Below, one piece after another: positions 32,345-43,943 of a stretch of 64,000 bases of DNA. Every line of letters begins with the position of its first letter. Position 1 is the stretch's first letter. The notes below the pieces were generated by a model. That model had not been told where the DNA came from and searched no databases. It worked only from the letters and a program-made list of their open reading frames with translations. The stretch comes from Aporrectodea caliginosa (Eukaryota; Annelida; Clitellata; Crassiclitellata; Lumbricidae), in NCBI GenBank assembly GCA_020284085.1, contig JACEVL010000054.1:329001-393000 (forward strand). Direction: 5' to 3'. Made by a program: the position numbers and the translations under genes.

Positions 32345-33092
32345 CTGTAAATAAAATTGAAAAGATTGTTAATTGTAATAATGAAACAGACACTTATAAC
32401 GAAACTAAAGGAGAACCACTTGGTGATTCACCGGCAAATATCAACGGACAAATCCACACAGAGAAAAAGACATAGACAGGAAAAGACGCAGAGTGCCTCA
32501 GTTGTATTGTCAAAGCCATCGAGTAATGGCGTATGGAGCGCCGTTGTATTAAAAAATGCGTTCTCCAAAAAGCACGAATAACAATACGGATAGTTTACCT
32601 TGAATTTGAAAAGTTCTTGTTAAGTTAAAATCTACATTTTCAATAAAATAGTAATTAGTTTTAGATTAACAGACATGTAAATAGTAATAGTTGATTTAGA
32701 AGTTTAGACCACATCTACTGTACTGATCTTTTAATCCCTTTCTCCCCATGCAATAGAATCTAACCTTTGGCGTCCAAATATCCTTGAGTTAAAAGAAATC
32801 ATTTCATTTTCGTATAAATAATGACTTGATATCGTAATTTATTGAAACTAAGTAGTTATTTCCAAACGCCTACTATATATTATATAGGCCTAAATTAGAA
32901 ATTATTTCCGCAAACTTTCGAATTGCATGGACAAGCTTAGAGAATAATTTAGGATAAAATATCATACTCTTAATGCATTCATTACGAGGATTCAAATATC
33001 CTCTTTTCAAGGTTACCACTCAGAAGCGCTCCCGGCCCAACCCCGGCCTTTAGACCTAGGCTTTTCTAGAAATTTAAGTTTTTAACCTCTAC

Positions 33093-33197
33093 CGTGTAAT
33101 CTTCTCTTTTCTTCTGTTTGTACGATCATGAGCTGTTCCTTCTCACTTTGCTTTTGTTTCAGTTTCTTTTCAAGGTTCAAAATCTTGTTCCCGCTAT
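33093..33197 (-). CDS. Short coiled-coil exon, copy D
   Basis: Minus-strand counterpart of 29052-29156: 105 bases, CAG acceptor and GT donor, phase 1 at both ends. It reads DSGNKILNLEKKLKQKQ and ends TEEKRRLH. It could be an internal exon of the minus-strand copy F (RING exon at 43944-45087). Confidence 0.6.
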
Positions 33198-33309
33198 CTG
33201 TAATAATAAAATTAACTGATTTAACAACATCTTTCGAATCACTTTTTCAGGCACCAAATTATTATGTGCCGTTAGGCATTTTTACATGGATCCTGACCAG
33301 AAACTGACC

Positions 33310-35100
33310 GAATTGGGTATCACAGCTTTGTCATTGTGAGCAGAGGCACTCTCGGTAGCGTCGCTTTGACCATGCACTTCTCTATTGCTTTCTGCAGAAG
33401 CATAAAACATCTGACTTTCAATTTCGGGTTTTCAATCCACCTGAGTTTGAATTTTGGATGAGAAACTGCTGCTATGAGGAATTCACTGTCGTCAAAAATG
33501 CATTAAATCGTTTATTGATTCCCAGCAACAGCGCACCATGAAGAGATTTAGTCAATGTGGAAGGCACTGCATTTAACTTGATTTTTACTTTCTGCAGTGT
33601 TGGCAGCATAAACCAAAGACACGACTTCTTGTCACCATGATGGACACCTAATGCAGCTGCAACTGGTCCCATAAGTGCCACGTAGGCTTGCAGAAATGCT
33701 ACTTCATGCTGTAGGAAAGCAAGTACCTAGCGATCGTGCAGTGCACACTAAATTCAGCTTAGATTCGTACTGAGTAAATTTTTCAGAGTCATAATAATTT
33801 CCAAGGGTTGGACATAGATGATAGAGATCGAGTTAAAATTAAAGTCACAAACATAACGGTATTATACCCAGAGCTAGAGGTTAAGAACTTAAAGTTAATA
33901 AAAATTAATAATAAGTACGGAAATTACAGAAGTTGATTTAAATTTATTTTTCAGACTTATGGTTTACTACATACTTTTTACTAAATAATAAATAGCCGAA
34001 ATTGCCGAATACTATTTGAATACTATTTCAATAGGACCTTTCACATGACTATTTTAAATAGTGGCGTCCATTTAAATGGTATTTACTATTTAAATAGTAC
34101 CCAACACGGAACATAAATCGTAGGCCTGTAATAGCTGGCGAGCATTTGACCCGACTATCAATTATCATAGCGAGTAACTTACTAAGTGAGCAACTTATAA
34201 AGCAACTGTTCGCGAGCAATTGACCTCACTCATATCGAACAGGTTGTTAATCATTGTCAAAAAATAGTTTGACACAGTCATACTTTAACTGGTGCTTTTA
34301 ACTTAGACCATGCGAGTTAGGCCTAGTGCATAAAGTTAAAAACAGAGGGGCCTTTGCTTTTCCACTGGTTGGTTCTTAACTCTATTTCTCAGATCCGGCT
34401 ACTTTTCTAACGATGTAGGTCTGCTTTGTTTGAAAACAAATTAAATTACCATGTTTTCACAACTCAGCGTAAAACCTTGTAGCAATAAATGGCGATGGCC
34501 TAAAAGAAAGCCTAGACAATGAGTTAATGTAAGTTAGTTTTCTGATTTTGTCAAAATGTTAAAAGACGAGGCAGGTAGCGCAGGCCTCAACATTATTCAG
34601 GAGCAGTTCATGTACCAATTAGGCCTTGACAAAGGTTTTGAAAGTTGATTTCCAACTGTGGAAATTTTACTAAGAATGTTCTTTGTGTTCATGGTCACAA
34701 ACCGTAGTGTTGAACGATAATTTGCTAAGATAAAGATATACAGTAGGGTGTTTTTAAGGTGCATGTGAAATTTTCGACTCAAAGATTGTATATCGGCCAG
34801 GTCAAATTATCACGCCAATTCATGTATGAACTCCATATCCGAAATTATATCTTGATAGCTGAGCATTTAGGACTTGCTCAAAGCGACCTAAATTATAGGA
34901 ACCCGGTTGCATTATGATTTTAGGCATTCTATCCACGATTTCAATACATGCCAGCCTCAGACCCCTTCTTAGTGGTCGGTTCCCAACTAATAAATATTCA
35001 CGATGATGATGTAACTGATCTCGTGCTGTTTCTGTCACGGGTCTCGTGTGGCAAATGGCGGGTAGTGGTGGTTTTCGTTAATGCATCATATCGCAGGTGA
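33310..35100. other. Non-coding stretch
   Basis: No gene supported. At 34010-34110 there is a cluster of ACTATTTAAATAGT-like short palindromes. Confidence 0.45.
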
Positions 35101-36740
35101 GATGGCAAAATTGACTAGAAAAAGGCTGAAATTTGGTTCAGATGCAGTACTGAAGACCACTTCGGTTATGCGAAACTACCTACCCGAGGAGAGGTTCTCA
35201 AGGTGCTGTTCAATTTCCATACACAAAGTCTGGATGACAGCGTGAAAGAAACGGTAGCTATGGTACCTCCAATTTGGGAAAGAGCACGAATTCCAACGAA
35301 GGCTAAGAATCATGTTTGGGATCAGCTACGACATCGTCATATGGAATGGCAAAACCTCAAAAAAATATTTGGATGAAGTCAGAAACTGAAGAGACAAAAC
35401 ACGATTCTTTCGAGGATCTCTTTGACATTGCGCAAAAAGATGCCAAGACAATAATTAATATAGAAGAGTAGGCCTATCAGCAGTTTTTTAAAGCACAGCG
35501 TGAGAATGGACAACGTGGTTCCATGGCAGGCATTGGCGTCAAACTTGCAAAGAAAGAAGAGAGGGCGCTGGGCGCTGCAAGATCAGCAGCACTTGCAGAG
35601 CGTGAGGAACGTTATCGTGCTAGCAGAGCTGTAGCTACGGAGGTTTCTCTGTTGGAAAAGTCATCTGAGGAAGAGGTGTCATCAGATAGCTCAGAAAAAG
35701 AGCCAGAACCTTCGACGTCTGCTTGGCCACCAAAGCGGCGACGGGGAGCAATCTCTATAGTTACTCACGATGTTGCAGCAGCTTTAGATCGCACCAAAAC
35801 CAGCAGAAGGAAGGCCTCTCGCATGTTTTCTGCTCTTGCAGCATCCAATCTATATGCAGCACCAGCTGGTGAGCTGATTATCAGTCCTTCAGCGATCCAT
35901 CGAGCTAGGAAAGATAACCGTGCAGCCCTAGCAGCAGAGATTCGTGAATCTTTCGATCCGAAGGTTCCTCTTACTCTTCACTGGGATGACAAGATCATGT
36001 CAGATGATACAGACCCAGGACGAGGGTGTGTTGATCGCCTTCAAATAATGGTATCTGACAAGGACGTGACCAAGTTATTGGCCATCCACAAATTCCAATC
36101 CGGGACAGCTGCCGTCATTTCAGATGCATGTTTGGCCGAGATCAGAAGTTGGGGAAGACAGAATCGTGGCCATGTGTTTTGACACAACGGCAAGTAACAC
36201 GGGTTGCAAGGGCGGCGTAAGCATCTAACTGGAAACGGAATTAGGAAAGGAACTCTTGAACCTTGCCTGTCAACATCGCGTTTCTGAAATTGTTCTGGAA
36301 AAGGTGTTTTCACTGCATGATTCTGCAAGATCTCCAAAATTGGAACAGTAGCCTACTCTTTAGGCGTTTCCGTGATTTTTGGCCGCAAATCGATCATGCC
36401 AAATATCGCACAGCAATGGAAGATAAAGATGCAGCATAGCGATGATAGCGTGCCACAGAAATTCGAGACAATGCGATGACCCGATTTCTTCACCACTTCT
36501 ACCACCAAAATATTTCAGATTCTCGGATTGGATGACTCTTTTCTTGATCGAGACCCGCGACAATGGCCCAATGGGAGTAATACACTGAGGCAAAAGACAT
36601 CATATCCGCCCTAAGAGTGACGAACGATTTGGCGGAGAACGGAGTGGCTCTCGTGCAGTCCTTCAATGAAGCCCTGGTGAGAAATGAGGAAGAGAAACAG
36701 TTTGTTCTCCAGATGCTCGAGTACCATCGAAGCTAATTCC
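35101..36740 (+). pseudogene. Decayed uncharacterised gene family, copy 2 (FDTTASNTG family)
   Basis: The blocks in order are KLPTRGEVLKVLFNFHTQSL, WERARIPTKAKNHVWDQL, FEDLFDIAQKDAKTIINIEE (then a stop), and a 219-codon open frame at 35523-36182. That frame holds GSMAGIGVKLAKKEERALG, an acidic Ser/Glu stretch, a basic patch PPKRRRG, LTLHWDDKIM and SDKDVTKLLAIHKFQSGTA. After a frame change come CFDTTASNTG, LGKELLNLACQHRVSEIVLE and KVFSLHDSARSPKLE. The layout is a coiled N-terminus, a disordered linker, then a possible nuclease-like core with FDTTASNTG. Many stops show decay. Copy 1 lies at 6990-8160 on the minus strand. The two copies and their dispersion suggest a mobile element protein, but no domain name can be assigned. 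Confidence 0.6.
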
Positions 36741-37504
36741 CAAAAGCACTAACATGAATAAATAAATGACAAATAACTGACAGTATTTCCCTTTGATTTT
36801 GCCTTACATCCTATGTTTAAGTGCTGAAATTGGTTTTTTATCTTTGAAAATTACAATGTGTCACTTTGTTGTCTAAGTGATCATTCTTGCGGGGCTTTGG
36901 GCAAGTTCTAAATCTTTTCCGATTTTCATCTAATTTGGCAACGTGGAACACAAAAACAAACTGCCCGATATTCATTTTGAAACTTCATTTTTTAGACACA
37001 CCCTAATAATTATATAGTCTAACAAAGAACAGGCTTAGCACAAGTATTACACGTGAAAGACTTAGTCACCTTGCAGTGTTGAGCACAGAGAGTGATACAA
37101 CACGCCGATTGCAGTTTAATCAGTTTATTGATGACTTTGCCAATAGATATGTGCGCAAAGTCTCTATTGGGCCTATTCAAATTTAGACCTAACTAGGCTA
37201 AATGTAGACCAGACTGAGCTAATCAACCTTCTCAAGTTATCTGTTGTTAGTGTGTAGGTTCCACTTATAGCCATTTTTGCTTTATTTCATTTTTTCTGTA
37301 TCAGTGACTTCTATTAAAAACTGGATAAGAAGCTTAAAGCGTTTACCTTTATTTTGTATTTGACAAATTATTTACTACCTATTAATATTACAGAAAACAC
37401 TTTATTTCTAAGTGAAATGATCTTCCCAATTTATTTTCTTTACATGAATTTTAAAAATAGTTTACAATAATTTAATAATTTTGAACATTGCCTTTATTGT
37501 AGTG

Positions 37505-37612
37505 TATTGAATCTGGGCATTTATAAAGCGCCTTTACCAATAATGACTATTCAGAGGCGCTCCCAGCGTGAGCACTCCGAGGGAACAGAAAAGTTTTCAA
37601 GCAACGGACCGA
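37505..37612 (-). mobile_element. LINE 3' end, cut by a foldback element
   Basis: The minus strand reads SVRCLKTFLFPRSAHAGSAS then E and stop, followed by the GCGCCTCT...AGGCGC hairpin. On its 5' side the coding sequence is interrupted directly by the foldback element beginning at 37623. Confidence 0.75.
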
Positions 37613-38056
37613 AGTGGATAAAGGCGCCGTTACAAAACGGCGCAGGACAAAACGACGCAGACATAACGGCGCAGACAAAATGGCGCAGACAGAACGGCGC
37701 AATTCAAAGTACCCCGACAAAACGGCGCAGACAATACGGCGCAGTACAAAGATCATGATAACCGGTTAATGATTGTTTGCTTATTAGTGATCAAAAAGTG
37801 CCGCCCGACGTGATTAGCTGAGTTCTACCATAGACCCGCTCGATTGAAATGTAATTAAGGCCCAATTATAAAAAACACTTTCTAAAAGTTATTTTCACAA
37901 CGTCTACAAATGTTCCTTAATGTGCTATCGCATTCAAATATTTGATGTTACTCGCGTTTGAACGTTTAAAATCCCAGTTGTTGAATTAGCCGCCTTCTGC
38001 TCTTTCATGTGCTCTCGAATCAATCATTGGTTGCGATACGTTTGGCTTATTTGTGG

Positions 38057-38064
38057 TATATATA
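38057..38064 (+). promoter_or_regulatory. TATA box in foldback element 3
   Basis: TATATATA lies 42 bases before the ATG of the FLYWCH-like ORF at 38106. Confidence 0.45.
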
Positions 38065-38105
38065 GGACACAAATCAAACCCTTTTATCAGTTTCGTAAGA
38101 AAAAA

Positions 38106-38282
38106 ATGGAAAGAACGACATCGCAGAAGCAGAAGGAGCATCGTTTGTATGAAGGATTCCGGCTACGAATGGACAGAGTTATGGCTGACGGCAGCACCTC
38201 TTGGAGATGTTCAAAGTACGGTCGCATAAAAGTGAACAGTGCCGCTGGGCGATTACCTGCGCGGTATCGCTCACAACGTTAA
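38106..38282 (+). CDS. FLYWCH-like zinc-finger ORF inside foldback element 3
   Basis: 58 codons from ATG 38106: a basic Gln/Lys leader, then HRLYEGFRLRMDRVMADGST, SWRCSKYGRIKV. The order F/Y-L...W-x-C matches the first half of a FLYWCH zinc finger, a DNA-binding module that arose from Mutator-like transposases. The second metal cysteine (expected near residue 41) is Ile and the His pair is missing, so the finger is degenerate or continues in another exon. An open frame also extends upstream of this Met. The TATA-to-ATG spacing supports this start. No transposase catalytic core is present, so the element would depend on another copy. Confidence 0.55.
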   Translation: MERTTSQKQKEHRLYEGFRLRMDRVMADGSTSWRCSKYGRIKVNSAAGRLPARYRSQR

Positions 38283-39309
38283 CATTTAGACTTGCTTTTA
38301 ATGCCATCGTATCAACTATAACACTTGTTGAAGTTACTTAGTTACTTCGTTATATAGTAGACATTTTAGTATATTTTTATGCTTCTACTATTATGACAAC
38401 GTATGAACTATGAACTATAAGACTTGATGAAGTTTCTCAGTTATTTCTAGTATATATTTTATTTTAAAATTTTGCTGCTTCTACTATTAAACTACTATTA
38501 TCGTTCTTTAGTTCAGTTTTGCGCCGTTTTGTCTGCGCCGTTTTGTGCTGCGCCGTTTTGTTGTTGCGCCGTTTTGTCTGCGCCGTTTTGTCCTGCGCCG
38601 TTTTGTCGGCGCACCGTGGATAAACCACCTACGGTAGGTGACCTACCAAAATCTCAGTCCGAAATTGTTGGGTAAGGTTAAACACCTTTGCCTGTATGAA
38701 TCATTATGACGTAATAGTCATTATAACTGTAGGTATGGGCGTTATCCCTGTCGGAGACTGCGCATCAACAAAGGCAAAAAATCTGCTGCACAAAAGGCCC
38801 AACATATTGGGTGTCCAATAACTGTCCATGGGCCTCACCACTCTAGATCCGGCCCTGCCGAGATATTCATGCACTCTCAGTACCAAGGCAATCTAGCCCA
38901 TGCTACCACTCGACAAACCTTAGCTAGGGTTCACGTGCCGTCACTGCATGTGTCATCGGACTATAGGGAAGAAGTTCTAAGAGTGACTAGTGACTAGATC
39001 TGCTTGGTAGACAAGACTAATATGCATTCTCTTGAAACGAGATACTGGAGCGAGTAAACACTGTCTTGCAGCTTAAAATGGCGTGATACCCATTTGAACG
39101 GTTTGCGATGGTGAAGGATCTCAACCGATCAATTGGCAAAATAAGTAGAGTCGAGGCCATACGGTCGATATATAAAAGCGTGAGCAATTTTACTTTTATG
39201 GTTATCACTTTTCACTACCTGATTCAACTTATCTGCCCACTGTAGCTTAACTTCTGGTTTCTATCACTCACCGGATTTCGAATAGACTACGATTTCTCAA
39301 TACGGTTTC

Positions 39310-39356
39310 ACTGGAAACTATCGACTTATGCCGTTTGACTATTAGGCCACGCTGGC
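39310..39356 (-). other. tRNA-Arg-like head fragment
   Basis: The minus strand reads GCGTGGCCTAATAGTCAAAC then GGC, similar to the D-arm half of an arginine tRNA. No T-arm follows. It lies in the intron of copy F and is probably a SINE scrap. Confidence 0.25.
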
Positions 39357-39512
39357 TAGGCGCCTCAGAATCTGCCGCATAATGCACTATTGCTTGTTAA
39401 TAATGTTTCAGTTGCCACTGTGTCAACTTGATTTTTCTTCTAAAAATGAATATTTTAGATTTATAGCAATGCTATCATAGACACTGGATTCGATCGCTTC
39501 ATGTTTGTTCAC

Positions 39513-39620
39513 CTGTTTTTGTCGCCTCCAGTTCTTGCTTAAGTTTCATGTTTTCCTTTCTCAGAATATTAATTTCGTTACTTTGTTCACTTCTATTCCT
39601 TGCCTTCAAGTCACCTTCTT
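39513..39620 (-). CDS. Coiled-coil exon of TRIM/NHL-like copy F
   Basis: The minus-strand exon between TTTTCAG and GTGAAC, phase 1 on both sides, 108 bases. It encodes EEGDLKARNRSEQSNEINIL, RKENMKLKQELEATKT, homologous to the exons at 15474 and 1595. The following intron (about 39240-39330) aligns with those of copies A and B. It is the second coding block after the RING exon at 43944-45087. Confidence 0.7.
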
Positions 39621-40397
39621 CTGAAAATATTTATAACAGTTTGTAGGAAACTATATATTCAATAATACACATAAATTACATAGGCATGAAACCCGAAGCA
39701 GCAATCCTTAGTATACAGTGTGCAGGAGAACCATTATAATTAAATATAAAGAGCTTATAGGTTAACTTTGATTGGATTCACAACTAAGAACTTACCCTTA
39801 GTAGAGAGTAGTATCAGGCACATACAGCAAGATATCTAAAGCACCGGTGTCTCCCAGAGTAGTGCATCGAAACAGGGCCAGTGAGCAATGGGTATACTTG
39901 GACTTATGATCTACGCGATCAGAGGCGGACTGGCCCACCGGGCAACCGGGCATTTTCCCGGTGGCCTGGCCTGGCAAATAAGATTTAAAAAAGTTAAACT
40001 GAAAGTAGCATCTGACTCAGTCGTCGCAGTGACGCTGCAGACTAGCGCATTATTAATATTCAATTGTAAATGGCTGTAATAATTATTATACAACTCGTTG
40101 AACTCGACGCGCCTCATAGTTTAAATCGCCGGATCCTTGATTGACGTTTCCTCACACCGGAAGACGGAAGTTCAATGTTATATCCCAGAAATTAAATAAT
40201 GCTATAATTCTATAAAGTAACTTAAATTTTCATCAAGTGAAATTCAGATGAACAGATGACTAATATTTTAATGAAGTTTATAGTATGCAGGCTATTTATG
40301 ATAGGAGAGAATGGAAGAGAGTAGCAGCAGGAGTGTAAGGAAGAGAAAAGGTGGCGCCGAAAGTACGAAACAAACGAGATGTATGCTACTTGCTAGA

Positions 40398-40708
40398 ATT
40401 ATTGACAGGGCTGTAGACGAGGGTATACGCAGGTATACAGCGTGTACTCACCTCGCAAAAGTTTTTCTTTAGTATACTCACCTACTCACCTGTGCAGAGC
40501 GTGCTACAGTGGCATAACGAGGAGGGGGCAGTGCTACAGTGGTGTAACGAGGGGCAGCACAGGGGGGGGAATGAGGTGCCAATAAAGAAATAAAGACGAG
40601 AAAGCAAAAAAAGGTCATCCGAAAAGTTTTCTCCGGAGCCACTACTGATAGGCTATTACTGTAGCGTGTACTCACCTCTAATTTTACCACTACAGCACTG
40701 ATTATTAT
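40398..40708. mobile_element. hAT-like MITE with 8-bp near-duplication
   Basis: The element is 40406-40700, with ends CAGGGCTGTAGACGAGG and, inverted, CAGTGCTGTAGTGG. It is flanked by ATTATTGA and ATTATTAT (6 of 8 match). Inside are CGTGTACTCACCTC motifs and a duplicated GTGCTACAGTGG...TAACGAGG unit. There is no coding capacity. A single end of the same family lies at 6843. Confidence 0.65.
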
Positions 40709-41999
40709 TGATATTGTCAAACTTATTGGGAAACGTGGCCTTAGTAATCGTGGAAAAACTGACGAAGCTGCTTACACACTCGATGATCACTCATTGGACC
40801 ACGGAACCTTTCTGGACATGCTACTTCTTAGCAAATATGATTTGATATTGAATGAGCATGTGCAGACAGTCATGTAGATGAGCAAAACTGCTCATTCCAA
40901 GAAACTGAGCCAAGGTGAGATCATTGGTGCAACAGGACGTGGAGGCCTAATTATATTGTTTTCGAAAACAACTCTAGATTATGTAATAAAGGCAATTAGC
41001 AAACTATTAAAAGAATGCCTATCCGTTCCGAATTTCACAGTCCCCTCTCCGGACCCATCCCCATGTGGCCTGCCAAGATTTTCAATTGCCCGGCCTGCAA
41101 CTTTTCCCCAGTCCGCCCCTGTACGCGATAATCCAATGCCCCATGACATCAGAATGCATACCAAAGCTAAGAGCATACACGTTAAGGCATGAATGATCTA
41201 CGTATTGCACTCTACAGTTAATTACATCCAGTCGCCTCAAAAGTTCAGTCAGGAAGAATGTGCACTTTTATTGGAGTTTAAACCGTTTGCCTGCAAAAAC
41301 CTTGTATAATCGTGGGTGTATTGCGTCCGAGTCCATTTCTGCGATGTTTGTCAAGGCAACCGTATGGAATTTTAACGCTTTTTATGATTTTAATAACACC
41401 TACAATCATCACCGCAAGACAGTCGCCACGCAGTTGGCAACAACTAACAACTAAAAACGAATAGTCCGGAATTTCCACATGCCTCTTCTGTGAGCCTTCA
41501 CAATTGGACTATAAAGAATACAGCAACACAACATCTGTTGCCAAGAAATATCGAGGATGCAGTCTTTCGGGGCACAATACTTGGAATATGTAGGCGGATT
41601 TTTGCATCATCGGCTACCAATATAACTTGAAGCAGAGCGTCAGTATATATCATGTACTAGTTGCTAATAGTTTTCCCTGGTCCAACGACAGAAACATTTA
41701 CATCAACACTGTCTATTTTGTAAAATGTGAACGTTTGACTTGCTTGCATTATTAAAAGGCCACCTACTTACCTACGTACTTGTATGTACGTATTTATGTA
41801 TATATGTATGTATTTATGTATGTTTCTAGGCGCTTACTATGTCACCTTTTAACCCTCGTGCAACAACCTGTAGTCGGACGAGTATTCCAAAAACTGGATG
41901 ATCATTTTTGCCCTCTAAGGAAGTACGAGTGATTAGACCTGATCTTTCTGTCTTCGATAGACTTTTGGATAACAAGTCACAGAAACTATTCCTAACATT

Positions 42000-42700
42000 G
42001 TAGAACAATCGGATGACCTTCATTTTCAAGGTCGTTTGATCTTTATTGTCATTTAATAGTAATATCTGAGTATACATGTATGTGAAGTACAAAGAGAAAT
42101 TCCCAATCCAAAATAGGGTGTCAGAGGTAGTGGAAATGCAACATAGTTATAATTAACCGCGCATGACCATCAGATGAACTTGTAGCTTAAGATTCTGTTA
42201 CCTGTTGCGGGTAACTTTTGGTTTTGGTTTTAGAATAGTGTTCTTGGTGTCTATTTCATAGTATTTAGTGTAGTGGAATCCAAAAAGAAAACACGCAACA
42301 TTGCAAGACCATCAGATAACCTTGTAGCGCACTAGTGCAGTGTCACTTGACCTGTTATGATTACCCTATGGTTTCGTAGGAACTATGTTGAAATGGTGGT
42401 CTTGGTGTCAATTCCATGGTTTTTTTTAAATAACGGAACCCAAAAAGTTAATGCAGCACTGTACGACATCTCGGATGACCTTAACGTTCAAGGTCACTTG
42501 AGCTGCTACATTTGACTTCTGGTGTCTAATGGACCGAAAGCGATAGAATTGTAACTAAGGTCTTATGTGGAAGGACTACACCACTTTCATACAAATGACA
42601 TTGGTCATTATACGTTGTGACACAGAAAAGAGGTACAGAAACCTTTCTACGACAATCGACTTACCTTGAATGTCAAGGTCATTTGAACTGTTAGAGACCT
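42000..42700 (+). repeat. Degenerate tandem array with TCAAGGTCA motifs
   Basis: Related starts (ACAATCGGATGACC, GACCATCAGATGAAC, GACCATCAGATAACC, ACATCTCGGATGACC, GACAATCGACTTACC) recur at about 42003, 42168, 42308, 42467 and 42647, a period of about 140-180 bp. Three units contain TGACCTT-n5-TCAAGGTC-type inverted motifs (42013, 42476, 42660). No gene is seen from 41200 to 43900 apart from this. Confidence 0.5.
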
Positions 42701-43943
42701 GTTACTTCATATTAGAGATCACGGAATCTAAATACGGCACAGTCTCTAATTATGGACCTTTAGAATTCCTTGCAGTCGAAAACTTTAGTCAGGAAATCGA
42801 GATCACCTTTCTAAGACTTATGACTGTGGATATATATTTAAATTGTCTAAATGGTCACTTGGAACGGCATGACGAGTGACGTCGCGTGATCCACTAGCAG
42901 TAATTGTCAAATGGTGCTTAAAATATGTTTTAGAATTTCTTTTTTGCAAAATTAATAACTTGATACCGATAATATCCGTCTGAGAACAATACTTTAAGAG
43001 CAACCATTGTCCAATGCCATTTTAACTGTGACGTCAAAGACTAACGTCAAATATATGTCAGATTTACGTCAAACGGCGTCACAAAACAGTAACTGTATGA
43101 AACCTGCAGAAAGAAATATAATTTCATAGAAAAACATAATCAGGAAAAGTCCCTAAAGAAATTTTGAGTATCTCTTTGCGTTCAAAAGTTATGCATGAAA
43201 AACCGCTCTAGTGGGTCAATTTGTCCCATGTTGAGGAATGAGGGCTAAGTACTTCAAAAGCGCTGCCTGCGCCTGCCTGGATGATGTCAAAATCGTTAAG
43301 AACTAAACGTGAATCAAGAGGCTTAAAAGCCATAACTAGAATAGTCACCAGTTGTGAGTTCCAACAAATGAAGCAGAGTTCAACCGGCAAATTTCCATCT
43401 ATAGCTGTTAGAATACATAGTGTTTCGAGTTCCTGGACGAAGAAGAGAAGCACCGACAAGCGACGACGTTTTTGAAACGCGAACGCAATGCCAAGCAGTC
43501 CCTCTAAGATGGTAGAAGATGCTGCTTCCAGGAATCCCTCTTCCACCGGTTCTGTGAAGCACCATATTTTTCTGTTGATTTTGATCTTAGAAGAGCATCA
43601 CAGCAGTAGAATGGTCCATACCAATCCAAAGAATCCCTTGCCCTTTCCAGATGTAGCACGACAATGTCCAGCTAATAACCTGAAACTTGCCAGGCGAACA
43701 AGTTCACCGATGAAGCAAGAAACTTCGATAACAAAACTATTCACAACTATGATGGCATAATAGTTGTTAATAGTTTGTATATCTGCGTGGCTGGTTAAAT
43801 CTTGGAGTTACCTAATTTACAATTATATTTACTCGAGAAGCTTGTGACTCACCTTTAAACATCTGTCTAAATCCCTAAAACACAGACGCATGACGTGTAC
43901 AGAAACATGCATACATACATAGGCTACTAAGGAAAGCGCTTAC

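Larger units (their letters stand above)
31995..33309 (-). repeat. Right arm of the large inverted duplication (copy D)
   Basis: Reverse complement of 28943-30365, from the GGTCAGTTTCTGGTCAGGAT outer end to the propeller breakpoint, including the LINE 3' end at 32985-33060. It is about 100 bases shorter than the left arm. Confidence 0.85.
37614..38624. mobile_element. Foldback element 3, MULE-like, with perfect 9-bp target duplication
   Basis: GTGGATAAA occurs at 37614-37622 and 38616-38624, directly flanking the element at 37623-38615. The ends are tandem arrays of a 14-16-bp unit, GCGCAGACAAAACG in the left arm (37623-37755) and its inverse CGCCGTTTTGTCTG in the right arm (38518-38615). 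The middle, about 760 bp, contains a TATA box (38057-38064) and a small FLYWCH-like ORF. A 9-bp duplication is typical of Mutator-like transposases. Tandem-repeat inverted ends are typical of foldback elements such as sea urchin TU and Drosophila FB. Confidence 0.85.

Noticed and set aside
43208..43760. Overlapping 90-112-codon frames on both strands
   Set aside because: No domain, no biased composition and frames on both strands open by chance. Not annotated as a gene.
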